Assembly: GCA_003339415.1 (NCBI GenBank)
Contig: PDHQ01000125.1
Location: 30,391 to 94,390, forward strand
Reading direction: 5' to 3'
From: Ophiocordyceps camponoti-saundersi (nom. inval.)
Lineage: Eukaryota > Ascomycota > Sordariomycetes > Hypocreales > Ophiocordycipitaceae
DNA: 64,000 bases
A program made the position numbers and the translations under genes. The notes beneath the pieces are model-generated. The model saw only the letters and a program-made list of their open reading frames with translations. It made no database searches and was not told the DNA's origin. Shown here piece after piece: positions 1 through 11,300 of the stretch (position 1 is its first letter; each line of letters starts with the position of its first letter).

Positions 1-2274
1 ATACTTTAGTTAATTTACTAATTTAAATAATTAATCTTAGTTTATAACCGCGTTAAAATTAGTTAAGAAATATTTAATTATAATAAGTAACTTAGTTTCT
101 TAGGGATTATCTTAATATAGTAAATACTTTCTAACTAGCTTTATTTCTTTATATTATAAAGAAGGAAACTTACTTTTAAAAAAGTAAGGTTTCTTTATTA
201 TTTTATAAGTATTAAAAATATAAGCTTTTTCTTTCTTAGCTATAACTTTTTCCTTAATTACTTTAAAAAGTTTAAAAGTAAAGAAATAATATATAGTTAA
301 GGTTATATAATAAATATAATAAAGCTTTTTCCTAAGCTAAAAATCTACGCTTATAAAATTTTATTAGTAAAAATATTTTAAATTTAATTTATTACCTTAA
401 TAGCTAAAAATCTATAAGTTAGTAAAATATAAAATTACTATTAGTTAATATACGCTTATATATATAATTTATTAATAAATATATATATTAAGCTAGCTAT
501 TAAATATAATATATAAAAAAAGAAAATAAGCTAATTACTAATTATAAAATTATAAAATAGCTATTATAGAAAATATAAATATAAGTAAAGTTTTTAAAAA
601 TAATAATTATAAAAAAATTTAAATTATTATTTAAAAAAATACTAAGCTAATTATATAGCTAAAAGCTTAAGAAAAATTTCCTAATATAATTTTAAAAATA
701 TTTACTTAAGGGGATTTTACTATAATTTCCGTATATATTAGTAAAACGGAGATTTCCTAATATACGGTAATTTTTTTAATATATAGGGATTTTTTAGTAA
801 AATCCGGAGATTTCTAAAAATATATTTTAATATTAAATCTAATAGGAAATCTTAGTAAAATCCTAAGAGTTATTATAAAGAAATCCTAAGAGGAAATTCT
901 AGTAATTTCCTAAGCGTAAAGGTAATAAAGTTTCTAAGGGAAATCTAAGGGAAATCCTAAGGGGGAAATCCTAAGGAAATATTATAAGAGGTTAGGCGAT
1001 TTATAAGGGTATTATTATATATCCCGTATTATAAATATCTTATAGGAAACTAATATAATACTAATATAAGTATAAATTAATAATAAAGTTATAATTTTCG
1101 AAAAATTATATAAGGTTAAATATTTTAAAAAGCTTTAGAAATTCCTTAGCTTTAAGTTTAATTATAATTCTTAAGCTTATACTATTTAAGTATATTAGTC
1201 CTCTTTTACTTATAAAATCCTTAAGCTATTTAATATTAATAATTTAAAGCTTATAAAAGCGTTATAGCTTTTAAAATATATAATTCCTTATAATTAGAAA
1301 GAGGCTAAAATAATAATAAAAGCTATAATATAGTAAAAATAAATAAGTAGCTTTAATTAGCTAGCTTTAAGTATAAGGCTTAATATTATATATAGCGTAA
1401 AGAAGCTATTAGAAGTAAATTCCTATTTAATTTACGCTTATTTAGCTATAATAAAGTATCTTTTCCGCTATTCACGCGGCACGCCTTCTCTTAGTATTTT
1501 ACTTAGTAAAGCGGCGTATAATAAAGACCTTTAACTTCGCGTCTATTTTAATATATTATTTACGGATAATTAAGTAACTTACGCTTTAATAGCTAAGTTT
1601 ATTATATTCCTTACTAGTAGGCTAATCGTATAGCGATTAAAGCGTTAGATTATTATTATAATAAGTAATATAAAGGCCGAATTTATAGCTTTTATGCCCG
1701 CTAAGCTTATAATAATCTAGTTTATAGTTATAATTTATAATATAAGTTATAAATAGAAAAGGCCTTTTTTAATATATATAAATAGTTAGAACGCCCGCCT
1801 TATTATAATTAACCCGCTTAATAAGGTATAAATAAGGTATATTAATTTACGCTATAAATAAATTATTTAAAGGTATTAAATAAAGTTCTTTAATTTATAG
1901 TAAATTAGTATAGAAGATATAATTGTAAACGGCCTTATAAGGGTTTATAAATAAATAAATATTAGTAGTTTATACGCTAGCTAAATTTAGCTATGTTAAG
2001 GAATAAGGGAGGCTTTAATAGCTTAAATACTAAGAAATAATATTATAATAGTTGTTCTTATACCTGCCTAGCCTTAGGGGAGGTATTATAAGCTTAGTTT
2101 AAGCTAAACTTACTTAAGGCTTAAGCCCGGTTAGGCTTATATAATTAGTATACTAAATTACTATAAGGCGGCCACCCTAGTTAGACTTAGCTAGAGTATA
2201 ATATAGCCTAATCTATAATAGCCTGCATGCCTTAATATTATATACTTTATATATACCTTATATATACTTAATAT
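1..2274. other. RIP-degraded AT-rich DNA without genes
   Basis: The sequence is very AT-rich, with almost no CpA or TpG, while CpG-containing words persist; no reading frame of useful length exists on either strand. This is the pattern left by repeat-induced point mutation. Between about 1440 and 2250 the composition is somewhat richer and a few CpA/TpG survive (for example near 1482-1495 and 2221-2232), so this part may be a younger or less mutated repeat, but I could not assign it to a family. Confidence 0.8.
714..985. repeat. Interspersed AAATCCTAAG-like short repeats
   Basis: The words GGGATTTTA, AAATCCGG and (G)GAAATCCTAAG recur irregularly, on both strands, over about 270 bp, most densely from 880 to 985. 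They look like decayed short tandem repeats. They are not telomeric arrays: the unit is longer and irregular. Confidence 0.45.
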
Positions 2275-2486
2275 TATAAAAGATTAGTTTATAACTAATT
2301 ATAACTAGATAAGAGGGTTAATAGCGACTATGTTTAGGTCTTTCTTATAGCACTTAGTTATTACGCGGGGTATATAGTTAGCTTAGGAGGGGGGCTTCTC
2401 TCCCCTCTCTTTTCTCTTTTTAATAGCTTTAATTATAAGTTTACTTTAGCTTATACTAGTATTATACTTATAATAAGACCTTTATA
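2275..2486 (-). repeat. Solo LTR of the short LTR element (S family)
   Basis: The reverse complement matches the 210-bp terminal repeats found at 33293, 34859, 47179 and 48746, including the core in which AGAGAAGCCCCCCTCC-like sequence is followed by CTAAGCTAGCTATATACCCCGCG. No second LTR or internal region is present here, so it is a solo LTR, probably left by LTR-LTR recombination. It lies about 520 bp upstream of the Uso1-like gene, on the opposite strand. It keeps a few TpG and CpA that the other copies have lost. Confidence 0.75.
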
Positions 2487-2708
2487 TATATATACTTTAT
2501 ATATAAACTTAACTAAGTATTTTTATATAACTTTAATTTTTAACTATATTTTAAATTCTTTATATATATCTTTAATTTTTAAATAATACTTTAATATATA
2601 AATAAAAATATAATTTAATTTAAATAATTATAAAAAGCTTTAATATTTTTCCTATTATATATATAAGTAAGGGACTACTTTACTGTCTCTTATATATAAA
2701 TTATAATC

Positions 2709-2762
2709 TTAACTAGTGGGGCTAGTTAAAAAGGGGATAAACACCCTAGTCAGGTGACTAGG
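2709..2762. repeat. Two adjacent perfect hairpins at the edge of the gene island
   Basis: TTAACTAG (2709-2716) and CTAGTTAA (2722-2729) are perfect inverted repeats around a 5-nt loop. CCTAGTCA (2745-2752) and TGACTAGG (2755-2762) are perfect inverted repeats around GG. They lie exactly where base composition switches from RIP-degraded to normal. Their role is unknown. Confidence 0.7.
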
Positions 2763-3007
2763 TTATGTTCGCTGCCTATGAATGCATTTCTCATTCCTTA
2801 GTTTAACATATATCAAGCTACCGGTTAGGGTGTTGTCAATTTGTGCCCTGATTGCCTACTTTGATAGCCTGAGGGCCCTGTCTTTGATCTAGATCAGGAA
2901 TACCCAGACACAGCCTCCCAAGAAACGAGAAATTTTCAACATGACAAGCTGTGAGGAACGAACTATAACGCACTTTCGCAATTAACTATTCAAATATACC
3001 TCTCACT
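2763..3007 (+). promoter_or_regulatory. Presumed promoter and 5' leader of the Uso1-like gene
   Basis: This is normal-composition DNA with frequent CpA and TpG directly upstream of the only intact gene. I see no strong TATA box; an AT-rich CATATATC lies at about 2808-2815. The leader before the start codon (about 2960-3007) is A/C-rich. The assignment rests on position and composition only. Confidence 0.4.
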
Positions 3008-5981
3008 ATGTTTTCTATTTCGACGACTCCTGCGAGGCAATCGGTTAGTGAGACAATCAATGTTCTCAGTGGCCGTCTCAGCTCCGCAACTCTGCTCGAG
3101 GATCGTCGAGCAGCTATACTGGGCTTGAGAAGCTTCGCAAAGGACTTTCCCGCCTCCGTCGCGTCTGGTGCCTTACGGAGTTTGATTTCGAGCCTGACGG
3201 TAGACCGGGATGATATCGACACTGTTAAAGTCACACTCGAGACGCTCCTAATGCTGTTCAATCCCAATGACAGTAGCCCTGAGGCCTCTGAAGAAATAGC
3301 TCTCTGGCTCGCTGACGAGTTCACGCAGCGCCAAGAGAATATTCTAATACTGTTCGATCTCATGGAATCGGCGGACTTTTACTCTCGCTTGTATACAATC
3401 CAGTTGCTCTCAGCTATCCTCACCGCACGCACACAACGTATGGAAGAATGCGTTTTAACTGCACCACTAGGACTATCCCGTCTTGTGGGTATCCTAGAGG
3501 ACGACCGCGAAGCTATTCGCAACGAGGCACTGAACCTCTTGATATCCCTCACACCGGCGTCACTAGAGATGCAGAAAGTAGTCGCGTTCCAGAACGCATA
3601 CGAGAGGCTTTTTGCTATTATCGACATCGAAGGGTCTCTCTCAGAGGGAGGCAGAATCGTGGAAGATTGTCTAATTTTGTTAGCCAATCTCCTACGTCAC
3701 AATCAGTCTAACCAATCTCTGTTTCGAGAGTCGGGCTGTGTGGATAGGCTGTCATCTCTCTTGAGGATTGCGCTTACATCGGAGTCTTTGGAAGCCGACA
3801 GCGTACCGTGGACACAGGCACAGCGGAACCGAAACATTTACGCATTCTTGGCCTTACTGCGACTGTTTCTGAGCTCCGATCCGTCCGCTGTATTGCAGAA
3901 TCAAATAAGCTTTTCGAAACATGGTCTTGTCGGTGACGTTCTTAATCTTGCCTTCAGCCGTGTGACCACGACGCACGTATCCATAAAAGCCGAGGTGTGA
4001 ATGCCTGTTGTCCGGCTTATCGAAAAATGCCACATAACTAAGACTTGTAGGCGCTCTTCACCTGTGGTGATATGATTCGAAACGCGCAGCAACTTCAAGA
4101 AGATTTCGCCCAGTTTACAATTCCGTCGTTTCTAATCAACCCCGAGTCTGGCGGAGAAAGGAATGTCTATGTCATCGATGGGCTACTGGATTTAATACTT
4201 AATGTCCACGACCAATCCTTGTTTGACCTCCGACACGCAGCTTGCGAGTGCCTTAAGGCATATTTGTTGAACCACACACAGGTAAAATCGCATTTCCTTG
4301 ACAGAGCGATCACGGGCTTTGAACAGGGCTCTGATGAGTCTGCGAATATCCTGACCGCTCTCATGAGACCCCATCGTGCAGACTTAGGTGATCCCTACCG
4401 TCTGTGGTTTGCATCCGTTATCGCCTTTAATCTCCTACACGAAAACGCCTCAGCCAAGGCGAAGTTATTAGGGTTGGGAGAAGGAGACCTTGATATGGGC
4501 GAGGAAATTGTTACTAGTATTCAAACAATCTCTTCGCACCTCCTCTCTGGCATAAGCCATAATAACGACACTCGCTCATTAGTGGGTTACATGATGCTTC
4601 TTTCAAGCTGGATGTTTGAGGATCTTGAAGCGGTCAATAATGTTTTGGCAGAAGGCAGTAACGTCCAAGGTTTGATACAAGCAGCCCTACAGGCTCATCC
4701 GTTCGATACAGAGCTGATCGGGGGTATGAGCACAATGCTCCTCGGCGTTATATATGAGTTCTCTACTAAAGACTCACCGATATCGCGTTCGAAACTTCAT
4801 GCAATATTAGTGTCACAACTTGGCCGCGATAAATACTTAGAACGACTGAAGTACTTTCGCAAGCATCCGCTAATGAGAGACTTCGAGGTGGCCACCCAGA
4901 AGTATGATGCTTCGTCGCGGAAGGGGCTTCCCAGTGTCTTTTTCGATGTCGAGTTTGTCAATTTTTTTAAAGACAATTACAGCCGGCTAGCACGTGCCAT
5001 CGACCGTCCGCCTGATTTTGAAGCCTCGGTTATCCTGAACGACGAACAAAGGGGGGTCTCTAGAGACCTTGTCGACTCACTGCGCCATCAAGTAGAGGAG
5101 AAGGGCCAAGCTCTGGAAATCGCCAGAGGACGAGTCGTTTCCCTGGAGGCAATGTTGAACAGGGAGAGAGCGGAAAACAAGCAGTTCAGGGAAGACATTG
5201 CTATACAGTTATCGAGATCGCGGGATGCATACATCGCCCAAGAAAAATCCCACGCAGCCAGGCTAAAGTGTGTATGGCAACTTTGTTCGGGAGAATCGAC
5301 TCGTGAATTAACGCATACACATATAGCGAAATTCAAAACCAGCGCCTGGCGTCTGAGGCAGCCCTTGAACGAAAGATAACATCCATTACAAGCGAGATCG
5401 CCGCGAAAGATGCTGAACACGAGATCGTCCTGGCACAAGCGAGACGAGCAGCTCAAGATGAAGTGGAACGCGTCAGATCACGCGCTGAAGTGGAGAACAC
5501 AGGGTTGAGGGCAATGATTGCCCAGGTCGAGACAGACTTATCACAGGTATGTTGGTAACTGTTGGCGTGGATTTCTTTCCTGTCTTATTTGGAATATTGC
5601 TCATGGTCAGGCCAACAGCTTAAACAGGAAAGTAATAGTAAGGTCGAGACACTGCATGAAGAAACTTCCCGACTCGCCGCCAAGCATGCCTCAACCTTGG
5701 ATGCTACCGAAAGGAGAGCTGAAGAACTAGAAAAGCAGCTCACTTCGGCAGAGTCTAAAGTTGAAGACCTGCAGCGGTATGTGCAAGCAGTACGTGAGCC
5801 CCGATTACCCGTCACGGAAACTAGACAGAGCAATGACCCGATGTAACGAAAATATCAGTTGGAAGCCGAGAAAGTGCGAGCCATGAAAGCCAGTATGGCC
5901 ACTCAAGCGGAGCTCGACGATCTATTAGTTGTCCTGAGTGACATGGAGGACAAAATCGCCAAGTATGAAGCAAACTCGTAA
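3008..5981 (+). CDS. USO1: Uso1/p115-like vesicle-tethering golgin, short form
   Basis: This protein family tethers ER-derived COPII vesicles to the cis-Golgi and works with Rab1/Ypt1 and SNAREs as a peripheral homodimer. Best model: exons 3008-3994, 4051-5267, 5327-5546, 5619-about 5793 and about 5866-5981, giving roughly 900 residues. Residues 1 to about 665 are the armadillo-like head. Recognisable family blocks include LLEDRRAAILGLRSFAK near residue 31, EASEEIALWLADEFTQRQ near 93, VYVIDGLLDL near 368, YEFSTKDSPI near 560 and FVNFFKDNYSRLARAIDR near 631. From about 669 (LVDSLRHQVEEK) to the end the sequence is charged coiled coil. The start ATG at 3008 opens directly into the conserved N-terminus. 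Oddities: yeast Uso1 has 1790 residues, human p115 962 and Aspergillus about 1100. Here the coiled coil is only about 230 residues, and the protein stops right after the conserved ELDDLL...LSDMEDK block, with no acidic tail. Base composition is normal, unlike everything around it. Confidence 0.9.
3995..4050 (+). other. Intron 1 of the Uso1-like gene (56 bp, phase 0)
   Basis: Donor GTGTGA (weak but GT), acceptor TTGTAG, with ATAACTAAG as likely branch site about 12 nt before the acceptor. Removal joins ...THVSIKAE to ALFTCGDMIRN, restoring continuous Uso1 similarity. Without splicing the frame stops at 3998-4000. Confidence 0.85.
5268..5326 (+). other. Intron 2 of the Uso1-like gene (59 bp, phase 2)
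   Basis: Donor GTGTGT at 5268, acceptor ATATAG at 5326, branch-like TTAAC near 5308. Joining gives ...SHAARLN-EIQNQRLASEAA and reopens a long coiled-coil frame. A CAG acceptor at 5342 is also possible and would remove five residues, but needs another donor phase. Retention stops the frame at 5377-5379. Confidence 0.7.
5547..5618 (+). other. Intron 3 of the Uso1-like gene (72 bp, phase 0)
   Basis: Strong donor GTATGT at 5547, acceptor AACAG ending at 5618. Joins ...VETDLSQ to LKQESNSKVETLH in frame. The nearer CAG at 5610 does not keep the phase. Confidence 0.7.
5794..5865 (+). other. Intron 4 of the Uso1-like gene (boundaries uncertain)
   Basis: An intron is needed between the frame ending ...EDLQRY and the last exon QLEAEKVRAMKAS...KYEANS. 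In-frame options are GTGAGC (5794) with AAG (5865), which fits the branch-like GTAACG near 5843, or GTGCAA (5781) with CAG (5858). The best-looking donor, GTATGT at 5777, joined to CAG 5858 would shift the frame and stop at 5884-5886. Confidence 0.5.
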
Positions 5982-6130
5982 TATCGGGTTCCTCTTATAA
6001 GAAGAAATTTATAGAATGAAAGTTTCAGGAGGTGTAAGAATGACTGTATAACGGGCAGAGATATTAGATGAGACAGCTAGGGATAAATAAAGAAAGAGGT
6101 TAAACAGAGGACTAAGCCTTAAAGGGGAAG
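5982..6130 (+). terminator. 3' flank and likely polyadenylation region
   Basis: A GATAAATAAAG word near 6083-6093 is a plausible poly(A) signal about 100 bp after the stop. CpA and TpG become rarer across this stretch and vanish beyond about 6130, marking the right edge of the gene island. Confidence 0.4.
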
Positions 6131-7464
6131 ACAAAGTATAGTAGCTTATAAGAAGTCTTAACTATAAGAGACTTATTTATTTATTTTATTTATTATTACG
6201 CTAGGGACCTAATACTAGGCATCTATATAGAACCTCTGTTATATGTAGAGCTAACAGGTCTTTTAGGACCTAATAGGAAAAACCTCGGGTAGGGATAATC
6301 TAGGTAAAACCCCCCTTAATTAACTATATATTATTAAGTCAAGTACCCCTTTAGAGTCCTAATAAGGTACGCGGCGGTCTAGTCTATTAAGCTTACTATA
6401 GCTTATATTACGCGCTAGCACTTAAAGAGATTTCTCTTAAATATTTTACGGTAATTTTTAAGAATTTCTAATTATAGTTATATAACTTATAGAAACTTTA
6501 TCGTAAAATTACTCGGAAAGGACCTTAAGGGAAATTACTAGGAAATATAATCGCTTCCCTATTTAGATTTTACTATACCCTCTCCTATCTTTACTAGTAT
6601 ATGCCCTTATATATTTTATTAAGATTTTACTTATAAGAGTTTTTCCTTTTTTTTTCTTTTCTCCTTAGCTTAAAATTTTTATTTATAATATTAATATTAT
6701 TATTTACTTAATATATTATAGCTATAATATTATTTTAAGCTTATTTTCTATTAATAAGTAATTAAATAATATATACTTAACTTTTATATTTTTATATAAG
6801 ATAGAAAAAAATTTATATATAACTTAAACTATAATTAGCTTTAAAATATATATTTAAAGCTTTTTACTAAACTTTTATATAATTAAGAAAACTTACTTTA
6901 AAAATATTAAACTTTATAATAAAATAAAGTTTTAGTAAAAATTAAATTATAATTATAGCTACCTTTTTATAAAATATAGCTAATATAATTAAATTATAAG
7001 AGTAATATATAAAAATAATATAAATATAAATATAAGTTATAAAACTTTAAAGTTAATTAATTTAGAGAAACTAAAACTTAAATATAAAAAAAACTTATTA
7101 AAAAATATTAATTATATTTAAAATAAATAAAAAAATATTTATCTAACTAAAAAAGCTATTTAGAATATTTTTATACTACCTTAGTAAAATAGCTAAACTT
7201 TTCTTACTTTAATTTTATAAAAATTCGCTATAAGGAGGTAAGTAAGTTTTTAGGTAAAAAAGAGGATTTTAATACTTTCCTTATAAACTTAAAAAATAAA
7301 ATAAAATCTAATAAGATAACTTTTTATAATAAGTAAAATAAGATAAGTATTTTATTCTATATTTTAAAAGTAAAAGCTTATATACTATTAAAAACTTAAT
7401 ATAATTTAGAAAAACGCCCTTTTTCTAAATTAGCTAAGATAGTTTAATATTTAAAGTTTACTAA
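6131..7464. other. RIP-degraded AT-rich DNA
   Basis: There is no gene. The segment 6410-6740 is a diverged copy of the one at 62890-63200, sharing GATTTTACTATAC, CCTTATATATTTTATTAAGAT and CTCCTTAGCTTAAAAT words in the same order and strand. The rest is unassigned. Confidence 0.75.
6410..6740 (+). repeat. Dispersed repeat, copy shared with 62890-63200
   Basis: It begins with CGCTAGCACTTA and ends in the Y-rich run TTTTTCCTTTTTTTTTC followed by CTCCTTAGCTTAAAAT. Most differences from the 62.9-kb copy are C/T or G/A, as expected for RIP. Family unknown; it may be the end of a degraded transposon. Confidence 0.65.
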
Positions 7465-7550
7465 TATAAATCTTAATAAATTCGCGAAGGCTATAAACTA
7501 ACTTTATAAATCTTAATAAATTCGCGAAGGCTATAAACTAACTTTATAAA
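7465..7550. repeat. Perfect tandem duplication, period 40 bp
   Basis: Positions 7465-7510 are identical to 7505-7550 (46 bp, offset 40), including TTCGCGAAGG. No C/T difference separates the copies although the surrounding DNA is heavily mutated, so the duplication is younger than the mutation. It ends 8 bp before the A1 target-site duplication. Confidence 0.95.
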
Positions 7551-7562
7551 CTAAACTTCTCC

Positions 7563-7863
7563 TATTAAGTAGTCTTTATATACGTATATATAAAGTGAAG
7601 AAAGTAAAAGTAACTTAAATCGTATATAATTAAAATAGATATCCTTCCTACTTCGTACGAGGAAAGATAGCGATATAGCTAGTTAGTATTCTACCCCCTA
7701 TACCTCCTTATCTAATATAAGATATCTCCTAGCCCCTAAGTTATATAAGTTATAACTTAGGTATTATTATATAAGTTATTATAAGCTCTTATTATATTTA
7801 AGGTATCTTTTATATATATATCGTATAATAAATATAAAGGGGTATAAGATAATAATATTAATA
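7563..7863 (+). repeat. A1 5' LTR
   Basis: 301 bp, aligns base for base in layout with 14571-14871; differences are mostly C/T and G/A. Contains TCGTACGAGGAAAG and TATCTCCTAGCCCCTAAGTT. Confidence 0.9.
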
Positions 7864-8267
7864 CTTAATTTTTTCTATTTATAAAAAGAAATAATATACT
7901 TAATAGAAAAATAAAAATATATCGTATAAAGAAAAAACTTTTTAGCCCCTTAAAGGTTTTTAAGAAAAATAGTTATATAATGTTAAGCGAATATATAGCT
8001 AAAAAATTTTATAAAGGTAAATAACGCCCTATATATATTAAAGTAAAAAGAAAAACTACTAGCTAAAAAATAAATATTAAATTATTAAATAAACTAATCT
8101 AGCTTATATTAAATAAAGGTTTTACTATAAAAGTTTCTTATAATTATAATACTAAGGAAAATAAGTAATAGTATTACCTTTAGTAACCTTATATTAAAAA
8201 TATTAAAAATTATTATAAAAAGAGGGAAAAAAACGGATTCTGCCGCGCTTTACCGCTTTTAGAGGGG

Positions 8268-8340
8268 TATAAAAACCTCGCTACCTCCTTTCTCTCGCTC
8301 TTTTTCTTTTTCCTCCTTTCCTCTTCCCTTCTTCTTTAAG
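8268..8340 (+). promoter_or_regulatory. Internal TATA box plus pyrimidine tract in A1
   Basis: TATAAAAA at 8268-8275 is followed by about 55 nt of almost pure C/T (8281-8336). The same arrangement is kept in A2 at 38878-38941. It resembles an RNA polymerase II core promoter with a CT-rich leader and lies about 400 bp inside the 5' LTR, so it is not the LTR promoter. Function inferred. Confidence 0.5.
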
Positions 8341-11300
8341 CTAGATAATAATAATAATAATAACTTTAAGATTAAAAGGTTAAGCAAAGCTTAAATAATT
8401 ATACGATATATTATATTTATCTATATATATTATTAGTAATTATATAATATACCTCCTTATTCTAATAGCGTAATAGCGTATTAGCTTAGCTTTTCCTAAG
8501 TTTATATTCCTTATAATAATAATAAAAACCGTTATCTAATATAGTTAATAGCTTTAAATATAAATATTAAATAAAGGTAATTATATAATTATAAAGCTAA
8601 TATAAGAATAGGAAGCTAAGGTTTACCTTATAGCGATATTATTATATAATATATTTATATATTTAAATAACTCCTAAGATTTATAATATATAGTTATTAT
8701 TATTATATAATAACTATTATATTTCCTAGTAATATTTATAGCTAGTTAGGGGGTAATTATAGTAAAATTATATAATATTTATATATATAATTTATATTTA
8801 TTTAATATATATTAGATAAATAAAGATAAGGCTTATATTACTTATATTTAGCGCTTTTATATAATATAATACTTTTTTATATAATAAGCTATAATATTAT
8901 ATATTTTAGCGCTAGCGCTTTACGCCTTAGTAATAATACTTATAATATTAGCTAATAGCTAGTAAGGGGGGAGGGTAATAATAGTTTTAAAAGAAATACC
9001 TCTAAACGTAGAGGAGTATATTACTATCTTAGATAATAAATAGGAAAGTTCGGGGGCGGGGGGAAAATAGTTAAGGGGTCGGATAATAGTAATATTAGTA
9101 AAAAATAGCGTAAAAGGCTTATAGCTTTATTTTTAAAATAGCGTAGGGGTTAGGCGATATTTAATAAATAAATAAAAATTTAATATATATAAAATATAAA
9201 TATAAAAAAAAATATAAAAAAATATAAAAATTAAATAAGGAAATAAAAGTATAAGTTATTAGATAAAAGTAAAAAAAAAATAAAAGAAAAGAAAAAAAAA
9301 GTAAATAGGTTATATAACCTAAGCTAGTTATTAGATTAAAGCTTCGATATATAATTAGTATAAATTTATAAATATAAAAGTTAATAACGCTATATTAAGG
9401 CTAGCTTTAATATAAGCGTTTACTAAATTATTTTTACTATTTATTTAGCGGATTTTAGAAATTTCTTTATATTTATATAATTTATAGATAGCTATAATAT
9501 CTATTATAAGCTATTTTTCTATTATTAAGCTAAGCTAAATAAGGTAGTTATATAGCGATTATAAATTAGTATAAAAGATTAGAGGTATTAGAGGGGAGCT
9601 AAAAAATTATACGATATTTTAAATTATTATATATAATACGAAACTAAAATTAACGCTATTAACTATATTATAAAGTTCGCTTATAAGGATATTTCTTATA
9701 ACCTATTTATATTTTATAAAAGTTTAGTATAAGATATTACCTTATATAATAAATAAGTTTTCGGACTAGTTTTCTTTATTTAAAATAATAAGGGTACTAA
9801 GTTAAGAAATTAGGTTATAATTATTAGCGAAAAAACCTATTTATAAAGATAAATAGTTTTATATAAGATAAGTTAAGGGGAATAAAGCGTAGTTCCTAGG
9901 AAGCGTTATTAATTTACTATTAAATTCTCTTATTTAGATTTATAATATCTTATAAGGATAAGTTTATTATTTAAGCAGCGATAATAAGGTTATATAAAGC
10001 TTTTAATTAGTAGACTAAAGTAATATAAGCCTCGCGGGCGCGCTAGCTAATAAAGTCCTATAAAGTAAACTCACTAGCGGGGTTAATAAGCTAGAGGCTA
10101 GAAGCCTAGCCTTTTTACGTAAGAATAATATTATACGAATCCTATATTATATAGCCGCTATTAAAATTAATAAAAGCGCTATTTATAAGAAAAGTTTTTA
10201 GTTTTATACGAAACTAAGCTTTCGCTAGCTTAGTTTCTTTAAATTAGGAGAAATAAGGGGAGTTAAAGGAGAATATATTATTCGTTTATAATCTAATAAT
10301 ACTAAATATAGTAAATCTAGCTATAATATATAAAAGATAGGGGTTATATAATAACGGAGTTATACTAAGTTTCGTATAGTAATATTAGTAATAAGTTTTA
10401 AACTAATAAAGCCCTAACTCTATAAGTTTATAAAAGGGTTTTTAAATATATAGAAAGGTATATAAAGGATATTAATCTTATAGCTTTTTCGGTAAGTAAG
10501 CGTAAATTATATAACTTAACGGATTAGAGGATTATATATATACTTATATAATATCTTATAGCTTTCCCTATATATTATACGATTATATTAAGGTAAGTTT
10601 AAGGGTAAGAAAAAGGCGCTATAATATATATAAAATTATAAGTAATTATATAAGTATTTCTTCCTTATTATTATTACTATACTTTTAAATAATAAGCTAG
10701 GATTTCTCGTAAAGTTTATTATTTAGAATTTTTACTTTTTATATAAAATATATTTTAAAAATTTATATATTAAGGTCCGATATAAGGTTATATCGTATAA
10801 ATATAAAAACTTCCTAAGTAAATAAAGTATTAATTTTATCGCGGTTAAAAGCTTTAAAAGGTATCCCTAAAGTTATAATAATCCCTTATTAATAAAATTA
10901 TATAGCTAAAATATAGTTATCTTTTTCCTTTATAATAATAAATAAAAAAGGGAAAGCTTTATATAATATTTTATCTTTAGGTACTATAATTAGGATTTTA
11001 AAATAGATTTTCTTTATTATAGTTTAGGGAAAAAAGGGATAGAGATAAGATTTTACCTATATTATACGAAAGCGTATTAGTTCGGAGGGAAGGTTAAGGA
11101 TAATATCTTAGCCGTTAAAGCTTAAAATGCGAAAAGGGCCTTATTACTTATTCTTTTCTTATTAGATAAGGACCTCGCTTTAAAAAAGAAAAAATAAGAT
11201 ATTATATAAATTAGGGCTATTTCTTATATATAGTACTTATAAAATATCTACTTAAGCTTTAAATTTCTATACTTATTTTATCGCTTATTAGATTATATAA

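Noticed and set aside
880..985. Telomeric repeats (CCCTAA)
   Set aside because: The units are AAATCCTAAG-like, irregular and on both strands.
1..2700. Mitochondrial or other naturally AT-rich genome
   Set aside because: CpG persists while CpA and TpG are nearly gone, and the DNA is joined to a normal nuclear gene with spliceosomal introns; RIP explains it better.
2739..2748. Fragment of the SINE-like body next to the gene (AAACACCCTA)
   Set aside because: Only 10 bp match the body start; neighbouring sequence does not continue the match.
2986..3363. Open frames on the minus strand and in other frames across 2986-5833
   Set aside because: They overlap exons with strong Uso1 similarity and show no similarity of their own; they are shadows of the coding frame.
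5982..6060. A further exon carrying the acidic tail of Uso1
   Set aside because: No Asp/Glu-rich frame or convincing splice pair was seen after the TAA at 5979.
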